From contig OZ017795.1 in the NCBI GenBank assembly GCA_963969395.1, forward strand, positions 21,619,063-21,683,062: a DNA stretch of 64,000 nt, read 5' to 3'. Each line of letters opens with the position of its first letter. Positions within the stretch are counted from its first letter, which is position 1. Both the position numbers and the translations under genes were made by a program. The notes below the pieces were generated by a model, which was not told where the DNA came from, did no database searches, and worked only from the letters and a program-made list of their open reading frames with translations. This stretch comes from Pseudoscleropodium purum. Taxonomy: Eukaryota; Streptophyta; Bryopsida; Hypnales; Brachytheciaceae. Below are positions 49,160 to 59,521 of the stretch, piece by piece.

Positions 49160-50188
49160 ATGGCCTGCACTGCAGCTGTGTCTTCCGGAGTTGTTGGCGT
49201 GTCGTTGGCCTCGACCAAGAGTGGCATCTCCGGTGCCTCCGTCACTGTGGCTGCTCCCCGGGTTGCCCTCGCCACAGCCAAAAGCTTCGTCGTCCGAGCG
49301 TCCAAGAGTGAGGACAGCGATGCCGCCGTGAGTCGCCGCACAGCGCTTGCATTGGCCGCTGGCATTCTCGCGGCCGGTTCCAGGATTGCGCCTGCTAACG
49401 CCGCGTACGGTGAAAGCGGTGAGTAGAATCTGTAATTTCTTGAAACTTGAAGTCTGTTGTTATCATTCAAGTATGTCAGTTCAGGAGGTTCAATTCGTTC
49501 TTTGATTGATTTGTTGCTATGAATTTGTGTGGCAGCCAATGTGTTCGGTACCCTGAAGGTACAGTCCGGGTTCAAAAGCTACACTGGCGATGGCTTCACC
49601 GTGGAAATCCCTGCCAAGTGGAACCCGAGCAAGGAGAAGGAGTTTCCCGGCACCGTGTTGCGGTACGAGGACAACTTCGACTCGACTAGCAACATGTTCG
49701 TGTCCATCACCCCCGCGGCCAAGAGCTCCATCACCGACTACGGCCCGCCGGAGAAGTTCTTGGACGAGGTAAGACTCTCTCCTCTCTCATTTCCCTCTCG
49801 CATCTCATCCATTCTCCTTCTGCTTCAAAATCACCGGAAACGAAGACCATCTTAATCACTGGAATCCCGTGTGCAGGTCTCATACCTTCTCGGAAAACAG
49901 AGTTACTCTGGGAAGACATCCTCCGAGGGCGGTTTCTTGAACAACGCCGTGGCCACGGCGTCCGTGCTTGAAGCCACCGCGGTGGAAGTGAGCGGCAGGC
50001 CTTACTACAAGCTGAGCGTGCTCACGCGCACGGCCGACGGAGACGAAGGTGGAAAGCATCAGCTCATCGTGGCCACCGTGAAGAACGGGAATTTGTACAT
50101 GCTGAAGGCGCAAGCCGGCGACAAGAGATGGTTCAAGGGCTTGAAGAAGTTTGTCGAAGGCTCATGGAACTCCTTCAACGTGGTTTAG
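49160..50188 (+). CDS. PSBP: PsbP, 23 kDa oxygen-evolving complex protein
   Basis: PsbP is a lumenal extrinsic subunit of photosystem II that helps retain Ca and Cl at the manganese cluster. Three exons, 49160-49418, 49536-49768 and 49877-50188, join in frame across GT-AG introns of 117 and 108 nt to give 267 residues ending in TAG. The ATG at 49160 begins a Ser/Ala-rich chloroplast transit peptide. A twin-arginine signal follows ([11 protein letters not shown], Arg59-Arg60) and then APANA, with likely cleavage after Ala81. The mature start AYGESANVFG and the phrases [42 protein letters not shown] and AGDKRWFKG are hallmarks of true PsbP rather than PsbP-like proteins. The mature length of 186 fits the family. 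Codons are GC-rich, unlike the flanking DNA. The gene appears intact. Confidence 0.97.
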
Positions 50189-52545
50189 ATCCTTGCATTC
50201 CATCCTCTACCATTGTACCATGGTCAATCCATCCCCTTGTCAATGTACTATAGCCTTTTCATTTCCTCTGGGACTTGTGATTGCATCCCTGGGAATGGTG
50301 AATCTCTGTATTTGTGATTCCATTTCTTTTTCGCTTGTTGGTTCTCTGGGTGTGGTCATCTCGGAGCGGGTCATCTCTCTTTGACGAAGTGCTCGGTTCG
50401 CAATCAGGTTTGCATCCTTTTATTGGTGATTCTTCTTCCAGTGTGATGGATCTTTTCTTATGGTGTCAGAAGGCATTCTAGAGTCCCAAAACTTCTTCCC
50501 TTGGATTTCTCATCTGTTTTTTTCGTGATTCATTGCTTGAATGTGCGAATAGAATGCGAGGTGAATATCTGCCAGCAAATTGCAACTTCACGTTCACATT
50601 TTCATAAAGGATGAGGGATGGAGCCTGATACTCGGCGCAGTGGAATTGAACATCATGAACTCAGCAATAATCCATACATAAGGTCGACGTCCACTCTGCA
50701 CTTCGACTCTTGCAAATTTTCATGTATTTTCAGGGCTGTAAGTGCTGTCAATTCTTGACCGTTGAAACCTTCACATCCGTTCTCATCAGCCGAAGTTATT
50801 CGCTGCCAACCCTAAGAAATGGACATCCCTAAACCGCAGCAAACCCTAGTTCGAGCATCTCCACCTCATTGGAAAAAGGTCTACTCTCTCTCTCAGAAGA
50901 CATTGTTCAGAAACTGGATCAGTTGTTTACACCCAATCGTGAAAACCTTAGTGTTCTCACTGAAGGGACCAATGCTCTCTCTGAACAAGGGACCAATGTC
51001 CTCTCTGAACAAGAGACATTGTTCAGAGACTTCACCTTTATTAGTTTCCACCCAATCGTGAAAACCTTAGTGCTCAAAAGTACAAACATTCTCCATCATT
51101 GTTTTGTGACTTTTTGTAAAGAAAAAGTAGTATCTGAAGCATTTTTGTATGCCAAAGAGAGAATCTTTTTGAGGCCAAGCATCGACTGTGCACTTTTCAG
51201 TCAATTATCTTATTGGTAGATGCGTGGTGATCCTCTTCCTTACTTCAGAACCCTACTAGTAAGATAACTACACCTGAGTGCAACTTGTTAGAAGAGGATT
51301 AAGCGGAGAGAACAGGAAACTGACATGAACCACAAACAAACCACAAACAAATTCCTTTTCCACAAAATAAATTGATAGTTGTACACAATATGTTACAACT
51401 TGAAGCAAATGAGGTAACTCCCCACTAGCTGTAGAATTCTATGGTATTCAACCTTGCATCCTAGCCACTCCTAAAAAATAGGCTAATTTTTGGAACAAGT
51501 GCACTTTGAGTTTGCTTCATTACGGATGAAGCAAAAGAGGATGTGCCACATAAGCTCCCCCCAAAGTGGAGTTGGCTATACCCATGTGGCCTATTACCCC
51601 CTTAAATCACAGCCATATAAAATTAACAAAATCCTAGGCTCCTATCAACATTTTCCAACTCAGGGATGAAATTGGAAGTGATAGTTCCCATTCAAGGTTG
51701 GCAAGGTGCATACATAATCATCTCAACTTTGACATTCCTCAAGTAATCCAATGAAAGGTACCCACCAGTGCCTTTTCAAGTCCAATGGATAGGCGGAAGT
51801 TTGAACTTTAAGCATCTTGTGCAGCACCAAGATTGTTATTGGAGAGCAATAACTGTTACTAGAACAGAGGACACGCATGGGTTGAGATTGACTGAAGGAT
51901 GTCTGAGATTCTCAAGCTCAAGCTCATGCCTGGCGCCATATATTGTTTACCAAGTAACTGGCAGCGGTTGAGCACAGGACCATCCATGGCATAACGCTCA
52001 CCTGCATCCACAGCCAATACAAAAAAAGGTCTAAATCTTACCTTCTTAAATATTGCTTTGACAATTCGAAGAGGATTCCAATGCCCCAAAGAACGCATTA
52101 TTTGGATACTGTATGCAAAAGTTTCACGATTCAAAGATTAATCGATAGATCACAAAAGACCCAACACCAGCCTAGGTGTTAAGTAATGCATATCCTCATA
52201 ATCAATATAATCAATATATAACCATCGTCTAAGATTTGGGATGTCCATGACTGCAAATTATGTCCAATTCCAACCTGAGAGTCTACCCAACTTGGCTAGA
52301 AATAGTCAATAACTAGACTGGAACCGGGTCATTAGAATTTCAAGCCAATTCCAGCCAAGTTGGGTATACTCTCTAGTTGGAATAACACTTCATTTTCGTG
52401 GGTGGTCAGCTTTAGAAAGTGTATATGACTTAGAAGGAAAATTTTCAAGGGAGATGCACGGATGTTTATCTCTACGTTTCTACTTATTACAAGATGACTA
52501 ATTTGACCAATTCCGTCGACAAAACATTCATGCACCGTAACTTAC
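50189..52545. other. psbP 3' flank and intergenic DNA
   Basis: The first few hundred bases are likely psbP 3' UTR and flank. A short internal direct repeat lies at 50899-51072. A 116-codon plus-strand frame (50869-51219) lies over that repeat and matches nothing I know. An inverted repeat sits at 52264-52297 / 52348-52387. The end of the GET1-like gene may extend into the right part. Confidence 0.45.
50899..51072 (+). repeat. local direct repeats
   Basis: A unit starting GACATTGTTCAGA and ending CACCCAATCGTGAAAACC occurs at 50899-50953 and again at 51014-51072. Between them lie two and a half copies of a 24 bp unit containing CTCTCTGAACAAGGGACC. Confidence 0.8.
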
Positions 52546-54135
52546 ATTAACCATGTCTGAATCACCTCCTCTTACAGCCAACATTCCACCTGCACACGGA
52601 AGAAAAAGAAAATAAGCAATTGGAGAACGTCAAATGAAAAACTCCGAGAGGAGCCTCTGCATGAATTAGCTGCAAAATGAGGCCACGAGTCAGTCAAGAA
52701 CAGGTAGACTTGTTGACCGGCATATCAATACATTCCGACATGCTTGTAAATTCATTGACTGTGTGCGCTATTGGTCAAACACTTCACGATGAGATATAGG
52801 AGTTGCAGTCCACTTGCGCAGATCAGGATCCATACCGAAAGGTTGCAGAAGAGAAGCTGGAACAGAAGCCACGTGCATCTGCCTGAACCATCCTCCTAAT
52901 CCGAGGATCACAATCACCTGCACAACGTCCAATTATAAACCTTGCACTCCACATTCTGTCGGAAAATCAAGTAATCAGACGAGCAATATTTTGGTGCAAA
53001 AGCAAAACTCAATCAAGACATGAAGGAAAATTTGTATTACCTTTGTCACAAGGGATAGAGAAAGTTTCGTGACTAGCCAGCCATATGCCCCAACACCACT
53101 AGGTTGTTTCACTGCGACAAACCAAGGAGAAGGAACAATTATTACAAATTCTTCTCACCATATCCTTCAAGCTTTATACTGCCTAATCAGTAGTCAAATC
53201 ATGCTATCTCATTTCGATTCATTTGTTACATTTTCGTTTCGTTCCGTTCCGTAACATTCTGGAATAGTAACTATACAGCTTGCACCCTTTCCCGTGTAAC
53301 CAAAAAGGAATCTGGAGTACTAACATATTGACGACTTGGTCCACGTGCAAAGCAATGTATTCCATTGTCAGGCACCCAATCACTATCAAGCAGTCAATAT
53401 CATTCAAACAACACCACCAGCACCTTCCCGACCAAGGCTGAATGAAAGGGCATACATAATTCTAACGAAAGCCACACCCGCCTTTGCAAAACATAACTTA
53501 ACCTAAAGAGTGAGCACAAAAAGAATCACAGAATATCTTTTCTCGGTTCACGATTCATCGACTCCAAGGCTGTTCCGGCAGGTCCTGAAGAAGGTCATCT
53601 AATTTTGTTTCATTACTCAACCAATTTCATGATCTCAGCCAAACCCAATCTACTCATTAACAACTCCATGGATGAAATCCATACCACAAAGAAAGCTAAG
53701 TCCAAAATGAAAGATAGAGAGCCAATGTACGTCATAACCTACACATTGCAAGTTCCTTCTCTTTCGCAGCAGCAGCACGTCTCAGCTTCGAAGACTTGGC
53801 AAAAGTCGCGGGCCTGCACGCCACCAACAAATCAGGCTTGACAAATACTCTCAAAACTCGACGCTCTCTCATCCATATCCAGGAACCCTAAAATTTATAA
53901 AAAAGAAAGAAAGAAGCTCCAGGATTAATCGCGATTACGTGTTCAGCGCATCGGCCTCTCGATTCAACTCCTTGATCTGGCGCACCAATTCCGCCTCCTG
54001 CGCTGACATACGCTTCTTAGGAGAACCCCGAGACGGCAGAAACCGGAGCGTAATCTGCAACAACAAGAGCCCGGAGAACAAGAGCAACGGCGCCGTGCCG
54101 CCCAATCTCTCCACCCCCACCATCATCGCCACCAT
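52546..54135 (-). CDS. GET1: GET1/WRB-like ER receptor subunit (3' end uncertain)
   Basis: GET1 (WRB/CHD5) forms, with its partner, the ER membrane receptor that takes tail-anchored proteins from the GET3 ATPase. Exons on the minus strand are 54135-53939, 53813-53743, 53111-53041, 52917-52836 and 52589-52546. All four introns are GT-AG and the phases agree. The N-terminal membrane segment (APLLLFSGLLLLQ) is followed by a charged coiled coil (EAELVRQIKELNREADALN), then the family signature PATFAKSSKLRRAAAAKEKE across the exon 1-2 junction. A second membrane segment (VIVILGLGGWF) leads to VPASLLQPFGGML, which matches the conserved PQQL(V)xPFGxMLSW region. These exons give about 155 residues. 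The last 15-20 residues, with the third membrane segment, are not certain: candidate exons near 52120-52050 or 52290 are not clearly hydrophobic. The start is the first in-frame ATG. Confidence 0.75.
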
Positions 54136-54159
54136 TCTCTCAACAACCAATCGACTCCT

Positions 54160-54964
54160 TCACTTCTGAAATCATCTGAATCCCCGAAACGCAGCATGAA
54201 CTGCACCAGCGATCACAGAGTATGATCCTTGAGTCTACACTTCTCTGGATTGTAACACAAATGGTCCGATTCACCTTGTCCAGTCTTCAACTTTCTCCGC
54301 GCCTGTCCGTCACCTTCACCGAGCTCAGTGGGTCAGCACGATTCCCCCGTCAAGAGAAAAGGAAACTTCATGTCAAGAAAGGAAACGGAATTTCTTTCTT
54401 CAACCTTCACAATGGGGGAGATCATTACCTTAACCCTTCCCTTACAAGCTGTAGGGACCGTATGTGTATGCTATGGTACACTGATTGGTAGAGTATGAGG
54501 TACGTATTGTAATAATGCAAAGGCATACACCTTTGGATTGATAATTCAACAATAAGCATCTTTCAGTTGGACTAGTGATTTCAAACCCTACTTTAAACCT
54601 TTTAAAACAAGAACCAAAATAGTGCAAGGATTCCCAATCCTCCATGAAATGCAATTCAAAGACAATGCAAATTCTTTGGTTCAACATGGCATTTGTCTCA
54701 GCAATAGCAAGTGATTGTGATTAAAGAAGATAATACCAAAATTGATTGAAAAATAATGCAAATACAACAGACACCTTAAGCCAAATAGCAATAGGAGCAA
54801 TACTCACCATATTGTGTCGAGGAACTATTGTGACCAATTACACCACCTTCAATCAAAAGACTTCACACCCTGGAATCACAAATTCAAACAAAGACACCTT
54901 CTATTCCAAGAAAGATTGAAAAAAGTTTGCAATCACATATGAGACTACATAATAAACTCCAAAG
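54160..54964. other. intergenic DNA, likely GET1 upstream region
   Basis: It holds the 5' flank of the minus-strand GET1-like gene. Nothing else was recognised. Confidence 0.4.
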
Positions 54965-55242
54965 CATTAGAAGATTTTTCCACCCTTGGGAGGGCTACAA
55001 GTTCCCAAATTGCAAGAACTACCCTGCAAGGGTTGCGACAGCTCACCGATATGGCACAGTAACTGCCATGTTCGAAAAAAAATAATTTAGTTTTTTTCTT
55101 CATTTCAAGTTTATTTTTTTTTATTTTTTTTTAAAAAATTGTTGAGAATAGCCATTCTCTAAAAACTACAAGGGGAAAGTTTGCGACACACTTGCTTGAA
55201 GCAACCCTCCCGATCCCCCAAAATTCTCTAATGACTCCAAAT
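54956..55242. mobile_element. MULE-type MITE with 9 bp target duplication
   Basis: The element at 54965-55233 has termini CATTAGAAGATTTTTCC and AAAATTCTCTAATG, with subterminal CTTGGGAGGGCT / CAACCCTCCCG. It is flanked by ACTCCAAAG (54956-54964) and ACTCCAAAT (55234-55242), a 9 bp direct repeat with one mismatch. Nine-base duplications are the mark of Mutator-like transposition. At 269 bp and without a frame it is non-autonomous. Related copies lie at 5942, 27974 and 36707. Confidence 0.8.
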
Positions 55243-55841
55243 AATTGTTGTCTCTTCAATATAATGATGAATTCATTAATCCATTGCCAAGCTAAGTAAA
55301 ATGATTGTGATACTAGCCATGTAGTGGAAACTAATGTGATAATGAGTAATTCTTATAAGACTTCTAATCAACATCCACATACATAGAAGGGTTGTGAATG
55401 AATGTTTGAAAGTGCAAGGCGTTCAATTATCCTTGAGAAGATAGGGGCTAACATAAAACATTTGTTTGACAAACAAAAATTGCTTTAATTGTAGAATGAG
55501 AACATATTGGATTTCATCCATTTTTGCCTTTTTGACAAGGAGATGGTGTGTTCATAGATACAACTACCAAGAAAGATGAGTAGGGGGGCCACACTTTTGG
55601 CAATACATGCTTCATGCTCAAAAACAATAGCCATGCTTATAGATGCTTTGTAGAATAAGTTTATGAGGCTTGAAATTTCAAAACTTGGGCAACAATATTT
55701 AAAACCTTTCTAACATCTAAACTATTATTTTACAATCTTTGTAGCTATAGGACATCTAATTAGGCAATTCAATAATTTCATATTCATGGGAAAAACATTG
55801 TGTTCAAATTGCAATGAGGACCATAGTCAAATTGGTCCCTT

Positions 55842-55887
<46 letters not shown>

Positions 55888-56987
55888 TATTCCAAATTGT
55901 GTTCAAATCTATGTCATCATCTCTTAAGTTTGAAGGGAGGTCTATTCTAAAGTTACTTGAAATAAACAAAGCAAAGTGTCTAATAAAAAAGCTAATTTAG
56001 TACTTGAAGGTAGGAGACAATAAGTTTCCATATCACATTGTCTAAAGCCTTCACTAATGTCTCTTATAAATCACAAAAAATAGGAATTGAATATACTTTC
56101 CACTTGTTAAAGGCTTCAAATTAAATTTCTATGGTCATAGGTCATGTAAGAAATTTTTGCCATAGCTACAAGTTTGTCCTTTTGGAATTAATATTCATTG
56201 AAGAAACTTAAAAGATGAGTACATGATATAGATACTAGTTTGGAAGAGCTATTGTTTATTAAGCTTTTAAAAAATGAAATTTGCTATCTTTAGTTTAAGT
56301 TCTTAAAAATTACTTTGGATTATCAAAAATGTTATTTTTGTGATTTTGAGGGTTTTGAACTTTTAAAAAGTCTCTTTAAAAAATAAAAAAATAACATTCT
56401 AAACCTTGCACTTTGCATGCATCAAGATGAACTTTGAATATGAAGAGTTACCTTCTAATAAACAATACATCAAAGAAGGTAGACATCCTAAGCATAGTAT
56501 ATGAAATTCAACTCTAAATTGGAAACAATAAGCAACATTAATGCAATGATCTTCAAATATAACTAATTACTACGATTAGAGATTTAATTTATCCAATATG
56601 ACCCCCAAACACATTTGCTATTTTACCCTTTTATTAACAAATAGCTAAAAAATACTAATATATTGTGGATGAATTGAAAAAAAATATAGGCAAAAAAAAC
56701 AAAACCCTCCAACCAATCTTAAACTCTAGATGCTAGAAAATTTAAAAAGTATATATTTCTACAAGAATATATTTTGAAGCAAATTCTCAAGAACTGAATG
56801 GAGCCTCGTGTAGGGCAGCTGCTAGTTATTTTCAGTAGGGGAAACGGGGCTGCCCGAGCCTCTACCCGGCAAAAACCTTTCGCAGAGGGGAGTGGATAGC
56901 CTCCCACCTGTTGTGTCTGTCCCTGAATTTTGAAGCTTGTATTTCGCAAGCGGGACTTGGATTGCGCATTGGCTTCATTATCTCTAG
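55234..56987. other. AT-rich intergenic DNA, then CLPR4 upstream region
   Basis: Mostly AT-rich sequence without a gene. A (TA)n microsatellite lies at about 55847-55881. From about 56800 the base composition rises towards the CLPR4 5' region. Confidence 0.5.
55847..55881. repeat. (TA)n microsatellite
   Basis: About seventeen uninterrupted TA units. Confidence 0.95.
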
Positions 56988-57505
56988 GTAAGAATCACAC
57001 TTTGCACAATTCCACCATTTTACCAATTTCTTCGCTTTCCAGTTCGAAGTGTCTGCAGTGTGGCATTGATCAGAGAGGTTGCGGTGTGTGATTCTCTAGC
57101 AATTGCGTGTGGATTAGGTTAGACACCTCAGGAAAACACTCGCAAGGCTTGGCTTGGTTAAATAGTATGGGGGTTATTCGATGTTGCGCTTTCTGCAATT
57201 TTGGATTGCTCTTTTACATACCTTGTCCATATGGTGAAATTTTGGGATTTGGTTGCCAGCCAATTCTATGAATCTATTTGCACGAATACTTGAATTGGAA
57301 TTGTTGGATAGTTTTTTCACGCAGCTGGCTCAATTAGGGTTTGATCTGGTTTCAATTTGTTTAGGTGGATATGAAGGAATTGCAGAAATCGTTGCCGAAG
57401 TCGTTCTATGCGTAGTTTAGGGTGTTCTAGTATCAGTGACGGAACGAAATTGTTGACGAAATTCGCAGATCATATCAACTCAATTAAGCTTTCCGGGTGT
57501 GGCAG
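56988..57505 (+). other. possible 5' UTR intron of CLPR4
   Basis: CTAG|GTAAGA at 56987/56988 is a good donor. A pyrimidine-poor but plausible acceptor GTGGCAG ends at 57505, 81 nt before the CLPR4 ATG. A leader intron would fit the non-coding GC-intermediate stretch, but only transcripts could confirm it. Confidence 0.3.
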
Positions 57506-57586
57506 GGGTTTACAAACCTTTCGGAGAGTTGATTGAATTCCAAGGCCAGATTAGGGTTTGGAGGGGGCCATTTGCGAGAAGCTGCA

Positions 57587-58510
57587 ATGGCCGCCGCGGG
57601 GTTATCAGTGCCAGCAGCGGCGGGCCGACGAGGTGAGCTCTGGCACTCCACGCCGTCGTCGTCTTCTCCCACATCAACACGCAGTCAACTTTTCTCTGTC
57701 TCAACACGAAGGAGGTCCCACGCCCTTCTTCACAACGAGCTCTCTTGCTCCTTCATTGGCAGCAGCTTGCAAAGCTCCATAGCCGGCGAAAGCATGTTCT
57801 CCGCTTGGAAATCCCTAGAACGCAGCAACAACAACCGCGGTCACCGCGGCGTGGTCACCATGGTTATCCCCTTCCAACGAGGAGACGCCCGTCAACAGCC
57901 CCCACCAGACTTGCCTTCCTATCTTTTCAATAACCGCATCGTCTTTTTAGGCATGTCTCTAGTCCCTGCCGTCACCGAGCTCATTATGGCTGAGCTTCTG
58001 TACCTCCAGTACGAGGATCCCGAGAAGTCGATTTACATGTACATCAACTCCACGGGCACTACGAAAGACGGGGAGAAGCTGGGCTACGAGACGGAAGCCT
58101 TCGCCATCTACGACACCATGCGCTACGTGAAGCCTCCCATTTTTACACTCTGTGTGGGAAACGCCTGGGGTGAAGCGGCGCTGCTGCTGGCAGCAGGTTC
58201 CAAGGGCAACCGAGCTTGTTTGCCTTCGGCGACCATCATGCTCAAGCAACCGATTGCGCAGTTCCGGGGACAAGCGACGGATATTGATATTGCAAGGAAG
58301 GAGGTTCGGAATGTGAAGGAGGAGCTCGTAAACTTGATAAGCAGACACACGGGGAAGTCTGCAGAGGAGATTACGGAGGATATTCGGAGGCCGAAGTACT
58401 TCAAGCCAGAGGAGGCGGTGGATTATGGCATCATTGACAAGGTTTTGTATGGGGAGGGCGACGAGAAGAGGAGTATCGCTTCGGATCTGAAGAAAGCGCA
58501 GCTGATTTGA
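57587..58510 (+). CDS. CLPR4: ClpR4, catalytically inactive subunit of plastid Clp protease
   Basis: ClpR4 is a non-proteolytic ClpP paralogue built into the heptameric ring of the chloroplast stromal Clp protease. The ATG at 57587 opens 307 residues in a single exon, close to the usual ClpR4 length. Residues 1 to about 90 look like a Ser/Ala/Arg-rich transit peptide. The Clp fold follows, with PPPDLPSYLFNNRIVFLGMS, INSTGTTKDGEKLGYETEAF, PPIFTLCVGNAWGEAALLLA, GQATDIDIARKE and the C-terminus SDLKKAQLI. The catalytic Ser position is Gly195 (GNAWGEA where ClpP has GxxxSxxA) and the His position is Lys220 (IMLKQP where ClpP has IMIHQP), so the triad is lost as expected for ClpR. An intronless coding region is notable because the other genes here have introns. 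A broken copy of the 3' third lies directly downstream. Confidence 0.95.
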   Translation: MAAAGLSVPAAAGRRGELWHSTPSSSSPTSTRSQLFSVSTRRRSHALLHNELSCSFIGSSLQSSIAGESMFSAWKSLERSNNNRGHRGVVTMVIPFQRGDARQQPPPDLPSYLFNNRIVFLGMSLVPAVTELIMAELLYLQYEDPEKSIYMYINSTGTTKDGEKLGYETEAFAIYDTMRYVKPPIFTLCVGNAWGEAALLLAAGSKGNRACLPSATIMLKQPIAQFRGQATDIDIARKEVRNVKEELVNLISRHTGKSAEEITEDIRRPKYFKPEEAVDYGIIDKVLYGEGDEKRSIASDLKKAQLI

Positions 58511-58807
58511 TCAACCGTATTCGTATGGTAGAATTTTCTTAGACTGTTCTTTTAGACGTAGTCTGACTTCCTTGTGTAGAGCTTTAGGAACTGTGAGGAT
58601 GATTATACTGGTGTCTTCGGGAGCTTAAGTGAATTGTAATTTAGGCATTATTTCCTCTTCACTTCACTTGAATGGTATTGAGATTTGAATAACCAGAATC
58701 GGACTGAATTTGTACAATGGTTCATGTGTGGAATGCTGTCGGTATTGAGAAATTGAAGGTGTTATTCGAAATTCAGACTTGATCATGTAACTTGAGCTTC
58801 AGACCTC

Positions 58808-59094
58808 GGTTGCCTTTGACCATTGTCATGCACATTGCACAGTTCCAAGGTCAAGCGGCTGCTGTTGACAGTGCCGGGAAGGAGGTTCAGAATGTGTAAG
58901 AAGAGTTGGTGAGCTTGAGATTCAGACACTCTGGTCAGTCTTCGGAGAAGGTTACTGAGGATATTCGGCGGCCTAAGTAATTTAAGCCGGATGAGGCTGC
59001 GGATCATGGTGTCATTGACAAAGTTTCCTCCGGGATGGTGACGAGAAGAGGAGTATTGCAACTGATCTGAGGAAAGCTCATCCATTTGATTAAC
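58808..59094 (+). pseudogene. tandem 3'-fragment pseudogene of CLPR4
   Basis: This is a decayed copy of CLPR4 codons from about 212 to the end. The frame reads LPLTIVM, AQFQGQAAAVDSAGKEVQNV, a TAA at 58897-58899, then EELVSL, TEDIRRPK, a second in-frame TAA at 58978-58980 and FKPDEAADHGVIDKVSSG. A frameshift follows before the DEKRSIA-like end. Nine bases (the KQP codons) are missing near the start. Similarity continues beyond the stop into the 3' flank: 'gctttaggaactgtgaggat' at about 58581 and 'actttaggaactgtgaggat' at about 59147. This is therefore a DNA-level tandem duplication of roughly 500 bp rather than a retrocopy. Confidence 0.9.
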
Positions 59095-59360
59095 TATGTG
59101 CTTGTGGTAGAATTGTTCTCGAAGTCGTCTGGCTAAGTTGTGTAGAACTTTAGGAACTGTGAGGATGATTGTGCTGATGGTAACTTTCATGAGCTGAAGT
59201 GAAACATAAGCTTGGCTTTTTCCGTGTTCACCTGACTTGAATGGTATTTATAGTCGGGTTGAATCTGCTTCGGATTGTATAATGTTGAGCTAGGTGTCCT
59301 TCTAGCTCCAGTTGCCTCATAACTTAGCTGTCTGTGTTACTATTGCGTCAATAAGGTGGG

Positions 59361-59521
59361 AAGGTAAGATAACTCTGCCTATGACAGTCCGAATAGGAGC
59401 CAGCCGATCACAGGCAAAACTGTGGTGTACATTCCAGTTCGTGAAATGTGCACCACTACAATAAGTTTGCCTGTGATGGGCTGGCTTGCATTTGGACTGT
59501 CATAGGTGAAGTTACCTGAGA
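59361..59521. repeat. 160 bp hairpin
   Basis: CCTATGACAGTCC at 59378 pairs with GGACTGTCATAGG at about 59494. Pairing continues inwards through 'ccagccgatcacaggcaaa' / 'tttgcctgtgatgggctgg' and 'tggtgtacatt' / 'aatgtgcacca', with a short loop near 59437. Outer bases also pair weakly. It lies just after the duplicated CLPR4 flank and could be a small MITE or a small-RNA hairpin. Confidence 0.75.

Noticed and set aside
49051..49575. 174-codon minus-strand frame over psbP exon 1
   Set aside because: It is an antisense shadow of the GC-rich psbP coding sequence and has no family resemblance.
50869..51219. 116-codon plus-strand frame after psbP
   Set aside because: It runs through local direct repeats, and the apparent peptide repeat is explained by them. 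No homologue recognised.
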